From Marinospirillum sp031581385 (GTDB lineage Bacteria; Pseudomonadota; Gammaproteobacteria; Pseudomonadales; Halomonadaceae), in assembly GCF_044810985.1 (NCBI RefSeq), contig NZ_CP085242.1:1-64000 (forward strand): a DNA stretch of 64,000 bases, in the 5' to 3' direction. The position numbers and the translations under genes are program-made. The number at the start of each line of letters is the position of its first letter. Within the stretch, counting starts at the first letter, position 1. This document shows positions 8,351 through 16,039 of this stretch, in pieces. The notes beneath the pieces were generated by a model. It was given only the letters and a program-made list of their open reading frames with translations. It did not search any database and was not told the DNA's origin.

Positions 8351-9112
8351 TTATTTCTGATCCGGCTTGCCGGAAAACTTCTTGAAGCTGTCAATCAAAT
8401 CCATGGGAATGGGGAAGACAATGGTTGAGGCATTCTTGTTGCCCATGTCATTGAGCGTTTGCAGATAGCGCAACTGGATGGCTGCCGGGTTTTTGGACAG
8501 TACTTCCGAGGCATCCAGCAGTTTCTGGGAAGCCTGGAACTCACCTTCGGCATGAATGACCTTGGCACGTCTTTCACGCTCAGCCTCTGCCTGACGGGCA
8601 ATCGCACGAATCATGCTTTCATCCAGGTCGACATGCTTGATTTCAACATTGGCCACCTTGATGCCCCAGTCTTCGGTCTGCACATCAAGAATTTCCTGGA
8701 TGTCATTGTTCAGCCTGTCTCTTTCTGAAAGCATTTCATCCAGCTCATGCTTACCCAGAACCGAGCGCAAGGTGGTTTGGGCCAGCTGGCTGGTGGCATT
8801 GACAAAATTTTCCACATTGATGATGGCTTTCTGGGGGTCCATAACCCGGAAGTAAAGCACGGCATTGACCTTGACGGTGACATTATCCTGGGAAATCACA
8901 TCCTGCTCAGGGACATCCATGGTGATAACGCGCAAGTCAACGACTTCCATTTTTTGAAGACCGGGGATGATGATCACCAGGCCTGGGCCTTTGACAGCCT
9001 GAAAACGACCCAGGAAGAAAACCACGCCGCGTTTGTATTCAGGAAGAATGCGAATGGCTGCTGCGATCAGCAGGATGAGTAGAGCAATCGGCGCTAAATA
9101 ACTGTAAATCAT
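8351..9112 (-). CDS. slipin (stomatin-like SPFH/band 7 protein)
   Basis: A 253-residue membrane-anchored SPFH protein. One N-terminal hydrophobic helix (about 5-22) is followed by the band 7 domain: EYKRGVVFFLGRF, PGLVIIIPGLQKMEVVDLR, then the coiled-coil rich helix EAERERRAKVIHAEGE. This is the bacterial slipin type (like P. horikoshii PH1511), which forms oligomers in the membrane and is cleaved by its NfeD protease partner. The partner gene (long NfeD) lies directly upstream on the same strand with a 40-nt gap, supporting an operon in the order nfeD-slipin. The role is probably membrane organisation or quality control; no substrate can be inferred. Confidence 0.92.
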   Translation of the reverse strand: MIYSYLAPIALLILLIAAAIRILPEYKRGVVFFLGRFQAVKGPGLVIIIPGLQKMEVVDLRVITMDVPEQDVISQDNVTVKVNAVLYFRVMDPQKAIINVENFVNATSQLAQTTLRSVLGKHELDEMLSERDRLNNDIQEILDVQTEDWGIKVANVEIKHVDLDESMIRAIARQAEAERERRAKVIHAEGEFQASQKLLDASEVLSKNPAAIQLRYLQTLNDMGNKNASTIVFPIPMDLIDSFKKFSGKPDQK

Positions 9113-9152
9113 GATTTGGGCTCCTTCTTGCTTACGGTTGCCTGAAATTGGC

Positions 9153-10565
9153 TCAGATTGAATGTTGGTTCGTGGCTGCCTGAGCAGTAACGGGTTCCAC
9201 CTGCAGGGTTAAGCCTTGCATTTGAATGACTTTCAGGTCTTCATCTTTTTTAACCTGAACTTGAGGGTCAGTCAGTTTTGCGGTCCAGATTTCGCCATGA
9301 AAACGCACTTTCCCCTTTCCGGTGAAGCTTTCCAGGGCAATACAGGATTCGCCGGGCACTGCTTCTTCACCAATGGTGGGGCGGCGTTTGCGCAGGCCCA
9401 TGAAGCGGGTTACAGCCCAAAGTAGAAAGCCTGCCGCAATCAGGGCGACGCCCCCGATCAGGGGCAGGGAAACCGCTATATTTGTCGAGTCCATAAGTAA
9501 TACCGAGCCGGAAACAAACGCAATAAGCCCCCCGATTCCCAGAATACCGAAGCTGGGGGCAAAAGCTTCGGCAATGATCAGAGCGATCCCGAAGAAAATC
9601 AGCGCGAGACCGGCATAGTTAACCGGCAACACCTGAAAGGCATAGAGTGCCAGTAAGAGTGACAGGGTGCCGAGGATGCCGGGAAAAAGACTGCCAGGGT
9701 TGGACAGCTCAAAAATCAAGCCATAAAAACCCAGGATCATCAGAAAATAGGCGACCGTTGGATCGGTGATGATGGAAAGAATCCGGGTGCGCCAGTCAGG
9801 AGCATAATTGATAATACTGAGGTCAGCAGTGGCCAGCTGATGTTTCTCACCACCGGCCATGACAACTTCCCGGCCATCCATCGCTTGCAGAAGCTCATCG
9901 GGACTGTCAGCCATCAGATCAATGACATTCATCTCCAGAGCTTCGCCGGCAGTCAGGTTGTCTGCATCACGCACTGCTTTTTCTGCCCAGTCAGCATTAC
10001 GGCCATGGCGATCGGCCAGGTTGCGGATATAGCTGACGGCATCTTCCAGAACCTTACGCTCCATGGCAGAAGAGCCTTCGCGTTTTTCAGTTTCATCCCG
10101 GTTTTCAGTTTGCTCCTGTTCCTCGCCATCTTCCTGACCGGGCAAGCCGCCACCCATGGAAACCGGGGTGGCAGAACCCAGGTGAGTGGAGGAAGCCATG
10201 GCAGCTATGTGACTGCCATAAAGGATATAAGTACCGGCACTGGCGGCTCTGGCTCCTGCCGGTGCCACCCAGGTGACGACAGGAATGTTGCTGTTCAATA
10301 TCTTGCTGATCAGGTCACGGGTTGAGGAATCCAGACCGCCGGGAGTGTTCAGCTGTAAAATAAGCAGTTCAGCACCTTGTTTTTCAGCTTCACCGAGCCC
10401 ACTGTCCAGATAATCAACCGTGGCGGGTGTGATGGCCCCTTCCACGGTCAGCAGTAGAGCAGAACCACCGGAATTTTCAGGTGAGGCAACCAGACTGCTG
10501 ATTGCAGTCATCAGACCGATCAACAATAAACCGGTAAAAAAGGTAAGGCGGAGTTTGCCAAGCAT
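9153..10565 (-). CDS. NfeD-family membrane serine protease, long form
   Basis: A 470-residue protein with an N-terminal signal or anchor helix, a ClpP-like periplasmic protease domain (about 35-230), four or five membrane helices (about 250-390) and a C-terminal OB-fold NfeD domain (about 400-460). The catalytic serine lies in the ARAASAGTYI motif and the lysine in the MERKVLEDAVSYI segment, as in archaeal STOPP. An insert of about 25 acidic Glu/Gln residues (GEEQEQTENRDETEKREG) lies between them. The start at 10565 was chosen because AAGGAG lies six bases upstream of this ATG; an upstream GTG at 10589 would place that site inside the gene. It heads the operon with slipin and is divergent from the ABC genes. 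Confidence 0.9.
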   Translation of the reverse strand: MLGKLRLTFFTGLLLIGLMTAISSLVASPENSGGSALLLTVEGAITPATVDYLDSGLGEAEKQGAELLILQLNTPGGLDSSTRDLISKILNSNIPVVTWVAPAGARAASAGTYILYGSHIAAMASSTHLGSATPVSMGGGLPGQEDGEEQEQTENRDETEKREGSSAMERKVLEDAVSYIRNLADRHGRNADWAEKAVRDADNLTAGEALEMNVIDLMADSPDELLQAMDGREVVMAGGEKHQLATADLSIINYAPDWRTRILSIITDPTVAYFLMILGFYGLIFELSNPGSLFPGILGTLSLLLALYAFQVLPVNYAGLALIFFGIALIIAEAFAPSFGILGIGGLIAFVSGSVLLMDSTNIAVSLPLIGGVALIAAGFLLWAVTRFMGLRKRRPTIGEEAVPGESCIALESFTGKGKVRFHGEIWTAKLTDPQVQVKKDEDLKVIQMQGLTLQVEPVTAQAATNQHSI

Positions 10566-10690
10566 CTGCAGCTCCTTGGTATCAATCACTATCAGTAGTC
10601 TAGCTTATCCTTAGTATCTTGCAGGAAGTTAATGGGAGCGGAATCTGGTAGAATTCACCATCTTTTTCTAATACAGGCAAGCATTTCACT

Positions 10691-11656
10691 ATGAAGGCAC
10701 TGTCATTACAGAATCTTGAAAAAACCTATGACAATGGTCATCAGGCTCTGAAGGGTATCAGCCTGGATGTTGAGGAGGGTGATTTTTTCGCCCTGCTCGG
10801 TCCGAATGGTGCGGGTAAGTCGACCACTCTGGGTATTGTTTGTTCGCTGGTGCGCAAGACAAGTGGTCAGGCACGTATTTTCGGCATTGATATTGATGAA
10901 GACTTCCCTAGTGCCAAACAGATGATGGGAGTGGTTCCCCAGGAATTCAACTTCAGTGTGTTTGAAAAGGTTGAAGACATCGTTTTAACTTCAGCGGGTT
11001 ACCATGGGATCACTGAAAAGGAAGCTCGCCCACGTGCAGAGCGGCTTTTGCGGGATCTGGGTTTGTGGGAAAAGCGTGACCAGCAGGCGCGGATGCTGTC
11101 CGGGGGGATGAAGCGGCGTCTGATGATTGCCCGGGCATTGGTGCATAACCCCAAGCTGTTGATTTTGGATGAGCCCACGGCGGGTGTGGATATTGAATTG
11201 CGTCGCTCCATGTGGACTTTCATGCAGGAGATCAATCGTCAGGGAGTGACCATCATCCTGACCACTCACTATCTGGAAGAAGCGGAAAGTCTCTGCCGGA
11301 ATATTGCCATTATTGACCAGGGCGAAATCATCAAAAACACCAGCATGAAATCGCTGCTGGGTGAGCTGAACAGTGAAACCTTCGTTCTGGATCTGGTGAA
11401 GCCCTTGAGTGAAAAACCCGAGCTGCCTGGTTTTGCCACCCGACTCACCGATGGCAATACACTGGAAGTGGAAGTGATGAAGGGGCAAAGCATCACCCAG
11501 ATGTTTGCGGCCCTGAAGGATCAGGATATTGAGGTTCTGAGCCTGCGTAACAAGGCCAATCGCCTGGAAGAGCTGTTTGTTTCCCTGGTGGAAAAAACAG
11601 CAGCCAGTGAGTTCAAAGCCGATGAGCCGAAAGCGGCCAAGGCGGGTGCAGCATGA
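10691..11656 (+). CDS. ABC transporter ATP-binding protein, YadG-like
   Basis: A 321-residue ATPase of the ABC-2 exporter type. It has Walker A GPNGAGKST, the Q-loop in VVPQEFNF, signature LSGGMKRRLMIARAL, Walker B LLILDEPTAGVD and the H-loop histidine in LTTHYLEEAE. The C-terminal extension beyond about residue 225 is typical of this class. It overlaps the permease gene by 4 nt (ATGA), so the two are translationally coupled and form a complete half-size exporter resembling E. coli YadG/YadH. The substrate is unknown. Confidence 0.92.
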   Translation: MKALSLQNLEKTYDNGHQALKGISLDVEEGDFFALLGPNGAGKSTTLGIVCSLVRKTSGQARIFGIDIDEDFPSAKQMMGVVPQEFNFSVFEKVEDIVLTSAGYHGITEKEARPRAERLLRDLGLWEKRDQQARMLSGGMKRRLMIARALVHNPKLLILDEPTAGVDIELRRSMWTFMQEINRQGVTIILTTHYLEEAESLCRNIAIIDQGEIIKNTSMKSLLGELNSETFVLDLVKPLSEKPELPGFATRLTDGNTLEVEVMKGQSITQMFAALKDQDIEVLSLRNKANRLEELFVSLVEKTAASEFKADEPKAAKAGAA

Positions 11657-12426
11657 ATCTTCGTCTTTATTGGGTTGCCTTCACCACCATTCTGACCAAA
11701 GAAGTCCGCCGCTTTACCCGCATTTGGGTACAAACCCTGCTGCCCCCGGCCATCACGATGGCACTCTACTTTGTCATCTTCGGCAACCTGATTGGCAGCC
11801 GGGTTGGTGAGATGGGCGGCTTTAATTATATGCAGTTTATTATGCCGGGCCTGATCATGATGTCCGTCATTACCAACAGCTATACCAATGTGGTGTCTTC
11901 TTTTTTCAGTAGCAAGTTTCAGCATTCCATTGAAGAAATACTGGTGTCACCTGTGCCCAGTTGGATCATTTTGTCGGGTTATGTGCTGGGTGGCGTCACC
12001 CGGGGGTTGATGGTGGGTCTGATGGTGACCCTGCTGGCGCTTTTCTTCACTGAAGTGACGGTGCACAATGTTTTTGTGACCGTGACGGTGGTGGTGTTGA
12101 CGGCTGTGCTCTTTGCCATTGGTGGTTTTATTAATGCCCTGTTTGCCCGCAAGTTTGATGATATTGCCATAGTCCCCACCTTTATATTAACGCCTTTGAC
12201 TTATCTGGGCGGGGTCTTCTATTCGATTCACCTGTTGCCGGATTTCTGGCAGGGCGTCTCCATGCTCAACCCGATCCTGTATATGGTGAACACCTTCCGC
12301 TATGGCATTCTGGGGGTCTCGGACATTAATCACTGGGCGGCATTGGGTGCCATTTGCCTGTTTATTCTGGTGCTCTTCAGTTTGGCTCTGTGGTTGCTGG
12401 AGCGGGGCAGGGGCATTCGCCAGTAG
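11653..12426 (+). CDS. ABC-2 type transporter permease, YadH-like
   Basis: A 257-residue inner membrane protein with six hydrophobic helices. N-terminal WVAFTTILTKEVRRFTRIWVQTLLPPAITMALYFVIFG and central EILVSPVPSWIILSGYVLGG are typical of the ABC-2 permease family, and LTPLTYLGGVFYSI...LPDFW matches the YadH branch closely. Its ATG overlaps the stop of the ATPase gene. The inverted repeat just after its stop codon could end the transcript. Confidence 0.92.
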   Translation: MNLRLYWVAFTTILTKEVRRFTRIWVQTLLPPAITMALYFVIFGNLIGSRVGEMGGFNYMQFIMPGLIMMSVITNSYTNVVSSFFSSKFQHSIEEILVSPVPSWIILSGYVLGGVTRGLMVGLMVTLLALFFTEVTVHNVFVTVTVVVLTAVLFAIGGFINALFARKFDDIAIVPTFILTPLTYLGGVFYSIHLLPDFWQGVSMLNPILYMVNTFRYGILGVSDINHWAALGAICLFILVLFSLALWLLERGRGIRQ

Positions 12427-12432
12427 AGCGGA

Positions 12433-12462
12433 AAGAAGTAGGTTTCCAGGGGCCTACTTCTT
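12433..12462. terminator. bidirectional hairpin terminator between convergent genes
   Basis: A perfect 10-bp stem, AAGAAGTAGG (12433-12442) pairing with CCTACTTCTT (12453-12462), encloses a 10-nt loop. It lies between the YadH-like gene and the convergent acidic-protein gene, and includes the last codons and stop of the latter. T-rich sequence follows the stem on both strands, though without a clean U-tract. Confidence 0.55.
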
Positions 12463-13125
12463 GTCATCATCTTTCAACAATTCTTCTTCCAGATCACTGA
12501 AGTCAAACTCATCAAGATTGTCCAGAGTCTTCTGCAGGGTATCTTCCGGAAGCTCGTCATCCTCGTCATTGCTGACTTTCTCTGAAGCAACCAGAGGATC
12601 GTATTCTTCGGCTTCCTGTTGAGGTGGTTCTTCCTTGATTTCATCATCTAGACCTTCCAGCCCTTCAAAATCTTCCATGCCTTCCAGATCCTCAGGGTTT
12701 TCACCCAGCGCCTCATCCAGATCCTCCTGACTGAGGATGTCATCCGAATCTTCCTCATCCTGTTTGGGGTTGATGGGGGCGGGTGCTTTGGGTTTTTCCA
12801 GGTTGATATCCAGGCAGTCACTCAAAGCAGAAATCAACTCCTCCTGACGTTTGCAGAGTTCCTTGGCCGCCGGGGCTTCACTGATAATGTCCTGAGAGCT
12901 TTGATTGATGCGATTGAGCAGCAGAGCAGCTTGTTCCTTGTCAAAGCCGGTATCGGAATCATCCAGGTCGGCATCCAGACGCGGTTCCTGTGCCTCAGAG
13001 GTGTTTCTGGAGTTTTCCAGCTCCTTGATCAAACGTTTCTTTTGCAGTCGCTGGTAAAAAATAATAACCAGCATCAGTATGCCCAGTTGTGCCAGAAGCA
13101 CCACTGCCAAGGGGTATAACACCAT
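12454..13125 (-). CDS. acidic membrane-anchored protein of unknown function
   Basis: A 223-residue protein I do not recognise. It has one N-terminal hydrophobic helix (about 3-24) followed by a short basic patch (QRLQKKRLIKE), which predicts the N terminus outside or within the membrane and the rest in the cytoplasm. The middle (about 55-115) is helical with KEQAALLLNRINQSSQDI and RQEELISALSDCL. The rest, from about 120, is low complexity and very acidic, with repeated EDLE, LEGMEDFEGLEGLD and DELPEDTL blocks. Such tails often act as protein-binding linkers. It stands alone, convergent with the YadH-like gene and sharing the terminator hairpin. Confidence 0.75.
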   Translation of the reverse strand: MVLYPLAVVLLAQLGILMLVIIFYQRLQKKRLIKELENSRNTSEAQEPRLDADLDDSDTGFDKEQAALLLNRINQSSQDIISEAPAAKELCKRQEELISALSDCLDINLEKPKAPAPINPKQDEEDSDDILSQEDLDEALGENPEDLEGMEDFEGLEGLDDEIKEEPPQQEAEEYDPLVASEKVSNDEDDELPEDTLQKTLDNLDEFDFSDLEEELLKDDDKK

Positions 13126-13245
13126 GGTAAGCTGTCCTCAAGGGTGTTCGGTGTGCAGCAAGATTTTTTATCCATACAGATTAAGCTTCTATACACTTGG
13201 GAGCAACCGGCAGGCCTTATAAAATTGCAAACCAGGAGTTATTTT

Positions 13246-13803
13246 ATGCAAGCAATCGAGTTGTTGCTGACCAGAAACTCACACCCCAAATTGACGGACC
13301 CTATCCCGGAAGGAGCCAGTCTGGAGCGAATTTATCAGGCCGCTCTGCGCGCTCCTGACCATGGTGGACTAAAACCCTGGCATTTTATCGAGTTTACCGG
13401 TGAAGGACGTACACGCCTGGGTGAGGTGTTTGCAAAGGCTGAACTGGCGCAGAACCCCGGCGCAGATATTGAAGTTACCTACAAGCTGCGTGCCACCCCT
13501 TTGCGCGCACCCATGATCATTGCGGTGGCCGCAAAAATCCAGGAGCATCCCAAGGTGCCCGCCAGTGAACAGCTGCTTTCTGCAGGTTGCGCGGCCCATG
13601 GCCTTGTTCTGGCTGCTGAAGCAGAAGGTTATGCTGCCATGTGGCGCTCCGGCTGGTTGTGTTTTGATCCTCTGGTCAAAAAAGAACTGGGTCTGGAAGC
13701 AACCGACGAGCTGGTCGGGTTTGTCTATCTGGGAACCCCGCTGGGGCGGCGTAAACGCTTACCCGAATACGATGTAAAGGTTTTTGTGGAGAAGTGGAAC
13801 TGA
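13246..13803 (+). CDS. nitroreductase family protein, YdjA-like
   Basis: A 185-residue FMN-dependent oxidoreductase of the minimal nitroreductase type, close in length to E. coli YdjA (183 residues). The family residues are present: SHPKLTDPIPEGASL near the N terminus, the flavin-contacting APDHGGLKPWHFI, and WRSGWLCFDPLVKKELGL in the second half. The ATG at 13246 has AGGAG nine bases upstream; the longer open frame from 13144 has no ribosome site. It is translationally coupled to the next gene (TGATG). The physiological substrate of YdjA-type enzymes is unsettled. Confidence 0.9.
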   Translation: MQAIELLLTRNSHPKLTDPIPEGASLERIYQAALRAPDHGGLKPWHFIEFTGEGRTRLGEVFAKAELAQNPGADIEVTYKLRATPLRAPMIIAVAAKIQEHPKVPASEQLLSAGCAAHGLVLAAEAEGYAAMWRSGWLCFDPLVKKELGLEATDELVGFVYLGTPLGRRKRLPEYDVKVFVEKWN

Positions 13804-14252
13804 TGCAAGCTGTGGATCAAGATTTTTTGCCCTGGTTGAAACAAGCCATCCCCCTGACAGAACACCTGGGCATCAAGGAGCTGCAATGGCAGGGCGATGA
13901 ACTGACTATGGACTTGAGCCTGGCTCCTCTGGTCAATGACAAGGGAACCGGCTTTGGCGGCGGGGTTGCCGGTCTGGCGACTTTATTGGGCTGGTGCTAT
14001 GTCACCCTTCTGCTGGATGAGCACAGCAGGCGCTGCCCCGTGGTGGTCAAGGAATCCAGCAACCGTTTCACTGCACCCATCACCGCGGATTTTTCCATGC
14101 ACTGCTGGTGTGAGGACGAGAAAGGTCTGGAAAGCTTCCTGAATCGTTATGCTGAAAAGGGCCGTGGCAGCCTCCAGTTGCTGATTGAAGCCCGCCAACA
14201 AGGCAAGGCAGCTTTCCACTATCAGGGCACCTACGTTGCCCTGGGCAATTAA
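13803..14252 (+). CDS. YiiD C-terminal-type thioesterase-like protein
   Basis: A 149-residue protein resembling the putative thioesterase domain found at the C terminus of E. coli YiiD (hot-dog fold, DUF4442-like). LVNDKGTGFGGGVAGLATLLGWCYVTLLL corresponds to the long hot-dog helix with its preceding N/D-K-G loop, and RFTAPITADFSMHCW to the central strand. The ATG at 13803 overlaps the stop of the nitroreductase gene (TGATG). A GTG at 13794 would add three residues. The substrate is unknown; an acyl-CoA or acyl-ACP is likely from the fold. Confidence 0.72.
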   Translation: MQAVDQDFLPWLKQAIPLTEHLGIKELQWQGDELTMDLSLAPLVNDKGTGFGGGVAGLATLLGWCYVTLLLDEHSRRCPVVVKESSNRFTAPITADFSMHCWCEDEKGLESFLNRYAEKGRGSLQLLIEARQQGKAAFHYQGTYVALGN

Positions 14253-14276
14253 TTTGCAGTTAAGTGGCTCTATGGC

Positions 14277-14305
14277 TTGCAAATTTTTCGATAAGCCATT
14301 AGTAT
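14277..14305 (+). promoter_or_regulatory. promoter of tRNA-Ser
   Basis: A TTGCAA box (14277-14282) and a TAGTAT box (14300-14305) are separated by exactly 17 bp. The discriminator that follows is GC-rich (ACGCGCC), as in stringently controlled stable RNA promoters, and the mature tRNA starts 15 nt after the -10 box. Confidence 0.65.
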
Positions 14306-14320
14306 ACGCGCCACTTGTAC

Positions 14321-14408
14321 GGAGGAGTGGCCGAGTGGTCGAAGGCGCACGCCTGGAAAGTGTGTATACGGCAACGTATCGAGGGTTCGAATCCCTCCTC
14401 CTCCGCCA
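14321..14408 (+). tRNA. tRNA-Ser (anticodon GGA)
   Basis: An 88-nt class II tRNA with a 7-bp acceptor stem (GGAGGAG/CTCCTCC), discriminator G and encoded CCA. The anticodon loop CTGGAAA puts GGA at 14355-14357, decoding UCC and UCU. The long variable arm TGTATACGGCAACGTATC is typical of serine tRNAs, and the T-loop GGGTTCGAATCCC is intact. The body matches the E. coli tRNA-Ser(GGA) pattern as I remember it. Confidence 0.98.
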
Positions 14409-14420
14409 CAAACAAGATTT

Positions 14421-14453
14421 AAAGCCCTGATTTTCATATCAGGGCTTTTTTTA
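14421..14453 (+). terminator. intrinsic terminator of tRNA-Ser
   Basis: An 11-bp stem, AAAGCCCTGAT pairing with ATCAGGGCTTT, closes a 6-nt loop and runs into a stretch of seven T residues, 12 nt after the tRNA 3' end. A textbook rho-independent terminator. Confidence 0.9.
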
Positions 14454-14500
14454 TGGTCGAAAGATTTTTCAGGCTTTTGATACCTATTTAAGGTTAGGGT

Positions 14501-15514
14501 TCAAACCTTCCCACTGGCAAACCCCACCACCAGTTGCAGCAGCAATTCTTGCAGGGGTTCGCCGGAGCCCTTGATGGCCTGGTCGGCCTGTTGGGCCAGC
14601 AGCAGAAGTTGGTGGGTCTGTTTGAGCTTGAGGCGCTGGCTGGCTTTGCGGTAAAGAGGTTTGCGTCTGTCCCAGATCGCAAGTTGTTTGCAGATGCTGT
14701 CAAAGGGTAGGCCTTCCTTGAGGTGGTGAAGCAGTTTTCCGGTCTGGCGGATTTCGCGGGTGAGTGCCCAGAGCAGAAGTGGTGCTTCAGTGCCTTCGCC
14801 CTGAAGACCGTAAAAAATTTTCACGGCTCGACCCGCTTTGCCTTCCAGGCAGGCGTCCGCTAGGTCGAACAGGCTGTAGCGGCTGGCATCTTCAATCAGG
14901 CTGATCAGTTGGTCGGCGGTCAGGGTCTGGCCGGGTTCGACAAACAATCGCAGCTTTTCGATTTCCTGGCTTGCAGCCAGCAGGTTGCCTTCGACTTTTT
15001 CGCTGAGCAGCTGCACGGCTGCCGCTTCAGCCTGAATACCGGCCTGCTGAAAACGCTGATTGATCCAGCCCGGCAGGCGGGAGGCATCCAACGGCCAGAT
15101 CTGGACGATCAACCCGGCCTGGTCAACAGCTTTGTACCAGGCGCTTTTTTGCTGGGCAGCATCCAGTTTGGGGCTGCTGAAGAGGAGCACATCGGGCGTT
15201 TTGCTGGATGCTTTGCAAAGTTGCTGGATGACTTCGCTGCCTTCCTTGCCCGGCTTATTGCTGCTCAGGCGCACTTCCACTAGCTTGCTGTCCCCGAACA
15301 GGGAAAGGCTGGCTGTGGCTTCAAGCAATTGCTTCCAGACAAAATTGCCACCGGCTTCGTAAACCTCACGTTCATCCAGACCCTGCTGTCGGGCCGTTTT
15401 GCGAATCAGGTCTCCGGCTTCCTGCATTTGCAGAGGTTCATCGCCGGTTAGCCAGATGACTTGTGGCAGCTTTTTCTGCACAGCAGCGGCCAGTTTGTCG
15501 GCAGTCACCTTCAC
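14501..15514 (-). CDS. holA: DNA polymerase III subunit delta
   Basis: A 337-residue clamp-loader subunit that opens the beta clamp during replication. The N-terminal LPQVIWLTGDEPLQMQEAGDLIR matches HolA's conserved start, and EGNLLAASQEIEKLRLF plus ASRYSLFDLADACLEGKAGRAVKI fit domains II and III. Translation starts at a GTG overlapping the lptE stop (GTGA). Together with lptE and leuS this is the conserved gammaproteobacterial leuS-lptE-holA operon. In E. coli nadD follows; here the operon ends at holA and a tRNA gene on the other strand comes next. Confidence 0.95.
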   Translation of the reverse strand: MKVTADKLAAAVQKKLPQVIWLTGDEPLQMQEAGDLIRKTARQQGLDEREVYEAGGNFVWKQLLEATASLSLFGDSKLVEVRLSSNKPGKEGSEVIQQLCKASSKTPDVLLFSSPKLDAAQQKSAWYKAVDQAGLIVQIWPLDASRLPGWINQRFQQAGIQAEAAAVQLLSEKVEGNLLAASQEIEKLRLFVEPGQTLTADQLISLIEDASRYSLFDLADACLEGKAGRAVKIFYGLQGEGTEAPLLLWALTREIRQTGKLLHHLKEGLPFDSICKQLAIWDRRKPLYRKASQRLKLKQTHQLLLLAQQADQAIKGSGEPLQELLLQLVVGFASGKV

Positions 15515-16038
15515 TGGGCTGTTTCCCGGTTTTCCAGAGCTTGGATGCGCAGGGTGAGCTGGCGAATCAGGCCGCCTTCCATGGTACTGCGCAGTTCAGA
15601 GCGCAGGCTGTCTCTGGCCAGAAGAGTATCCTCTTCTGAGTTGTAGCTGTACTGGCGCTGGGTTCGAAATTCTTCATCACTGAACAGGGTTTCACCGTCA
15701 GCATCACGGGCAGTGGCTTTGACGCTCAACTCCAGCTCGTATTCTTCCACCACACCAAAAATAACCTGGCGCTCACTGGATTGCAGATCAGTCAGCTCCA
15801 GTTTCAGTCGGGCTTCAGAAGCCGAATCCACGACCTCAATACCGGATTGCTGAAGCTGGCGATTCAGAGTCTGGCCCAGATTGCGGGCTGACCCTGAAGC
15901 CTGAACATGCAGCGGTTGAAGCTCGGCAGGCAGTTGAATAAAGCCGCGCAGACGAAAACCGCAGGCGCTGATGAAGACCACCAGAGCCAGAATCAGCCCC
16001 AGCCGCAGGCCGGGGTGTTCACGCCAGGCACTCAGCAT
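15511..16038 (-). CDS. lptE: LPS-assembly lipoprotein LptE
   Basis: A 175-residue outer-membrane lipoprotein that plugs the LptD barrel in lipopolysaccharide export. The signal peptide ends in a lipobox, FISAC followed by GFRLRG, which is the conserved start of mature LptE. The rest has the expected IQLPAELQPLHVQASG and alternating strand pattern. I start at the ATG at 16038, just 1 nt after the leuS stop; a TTG at 16047 would overlap leuS. It overlaps holA by 4 nt. The lipobox residue after Cys is Gly rather than Asp, consistent with sorting to the outer membrane. Confidence 0.93.
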   Translation of the reverse strand: MLSAWREHPGLRLGLILALVVFISACGFRLRGFIQLPAELQPLHVQASGSARNLGQTLNRQLQQSGIEVVDSASEARLKLELTDLQSSERQVIFGVVEEYELELSVKATARDADGETLFSDEEFRTQRQYSYNSEEDTLLARDSLRSELRSTMEGGLIRQLTLRIQALENRETAQ

Positions 16039-16039
16039 C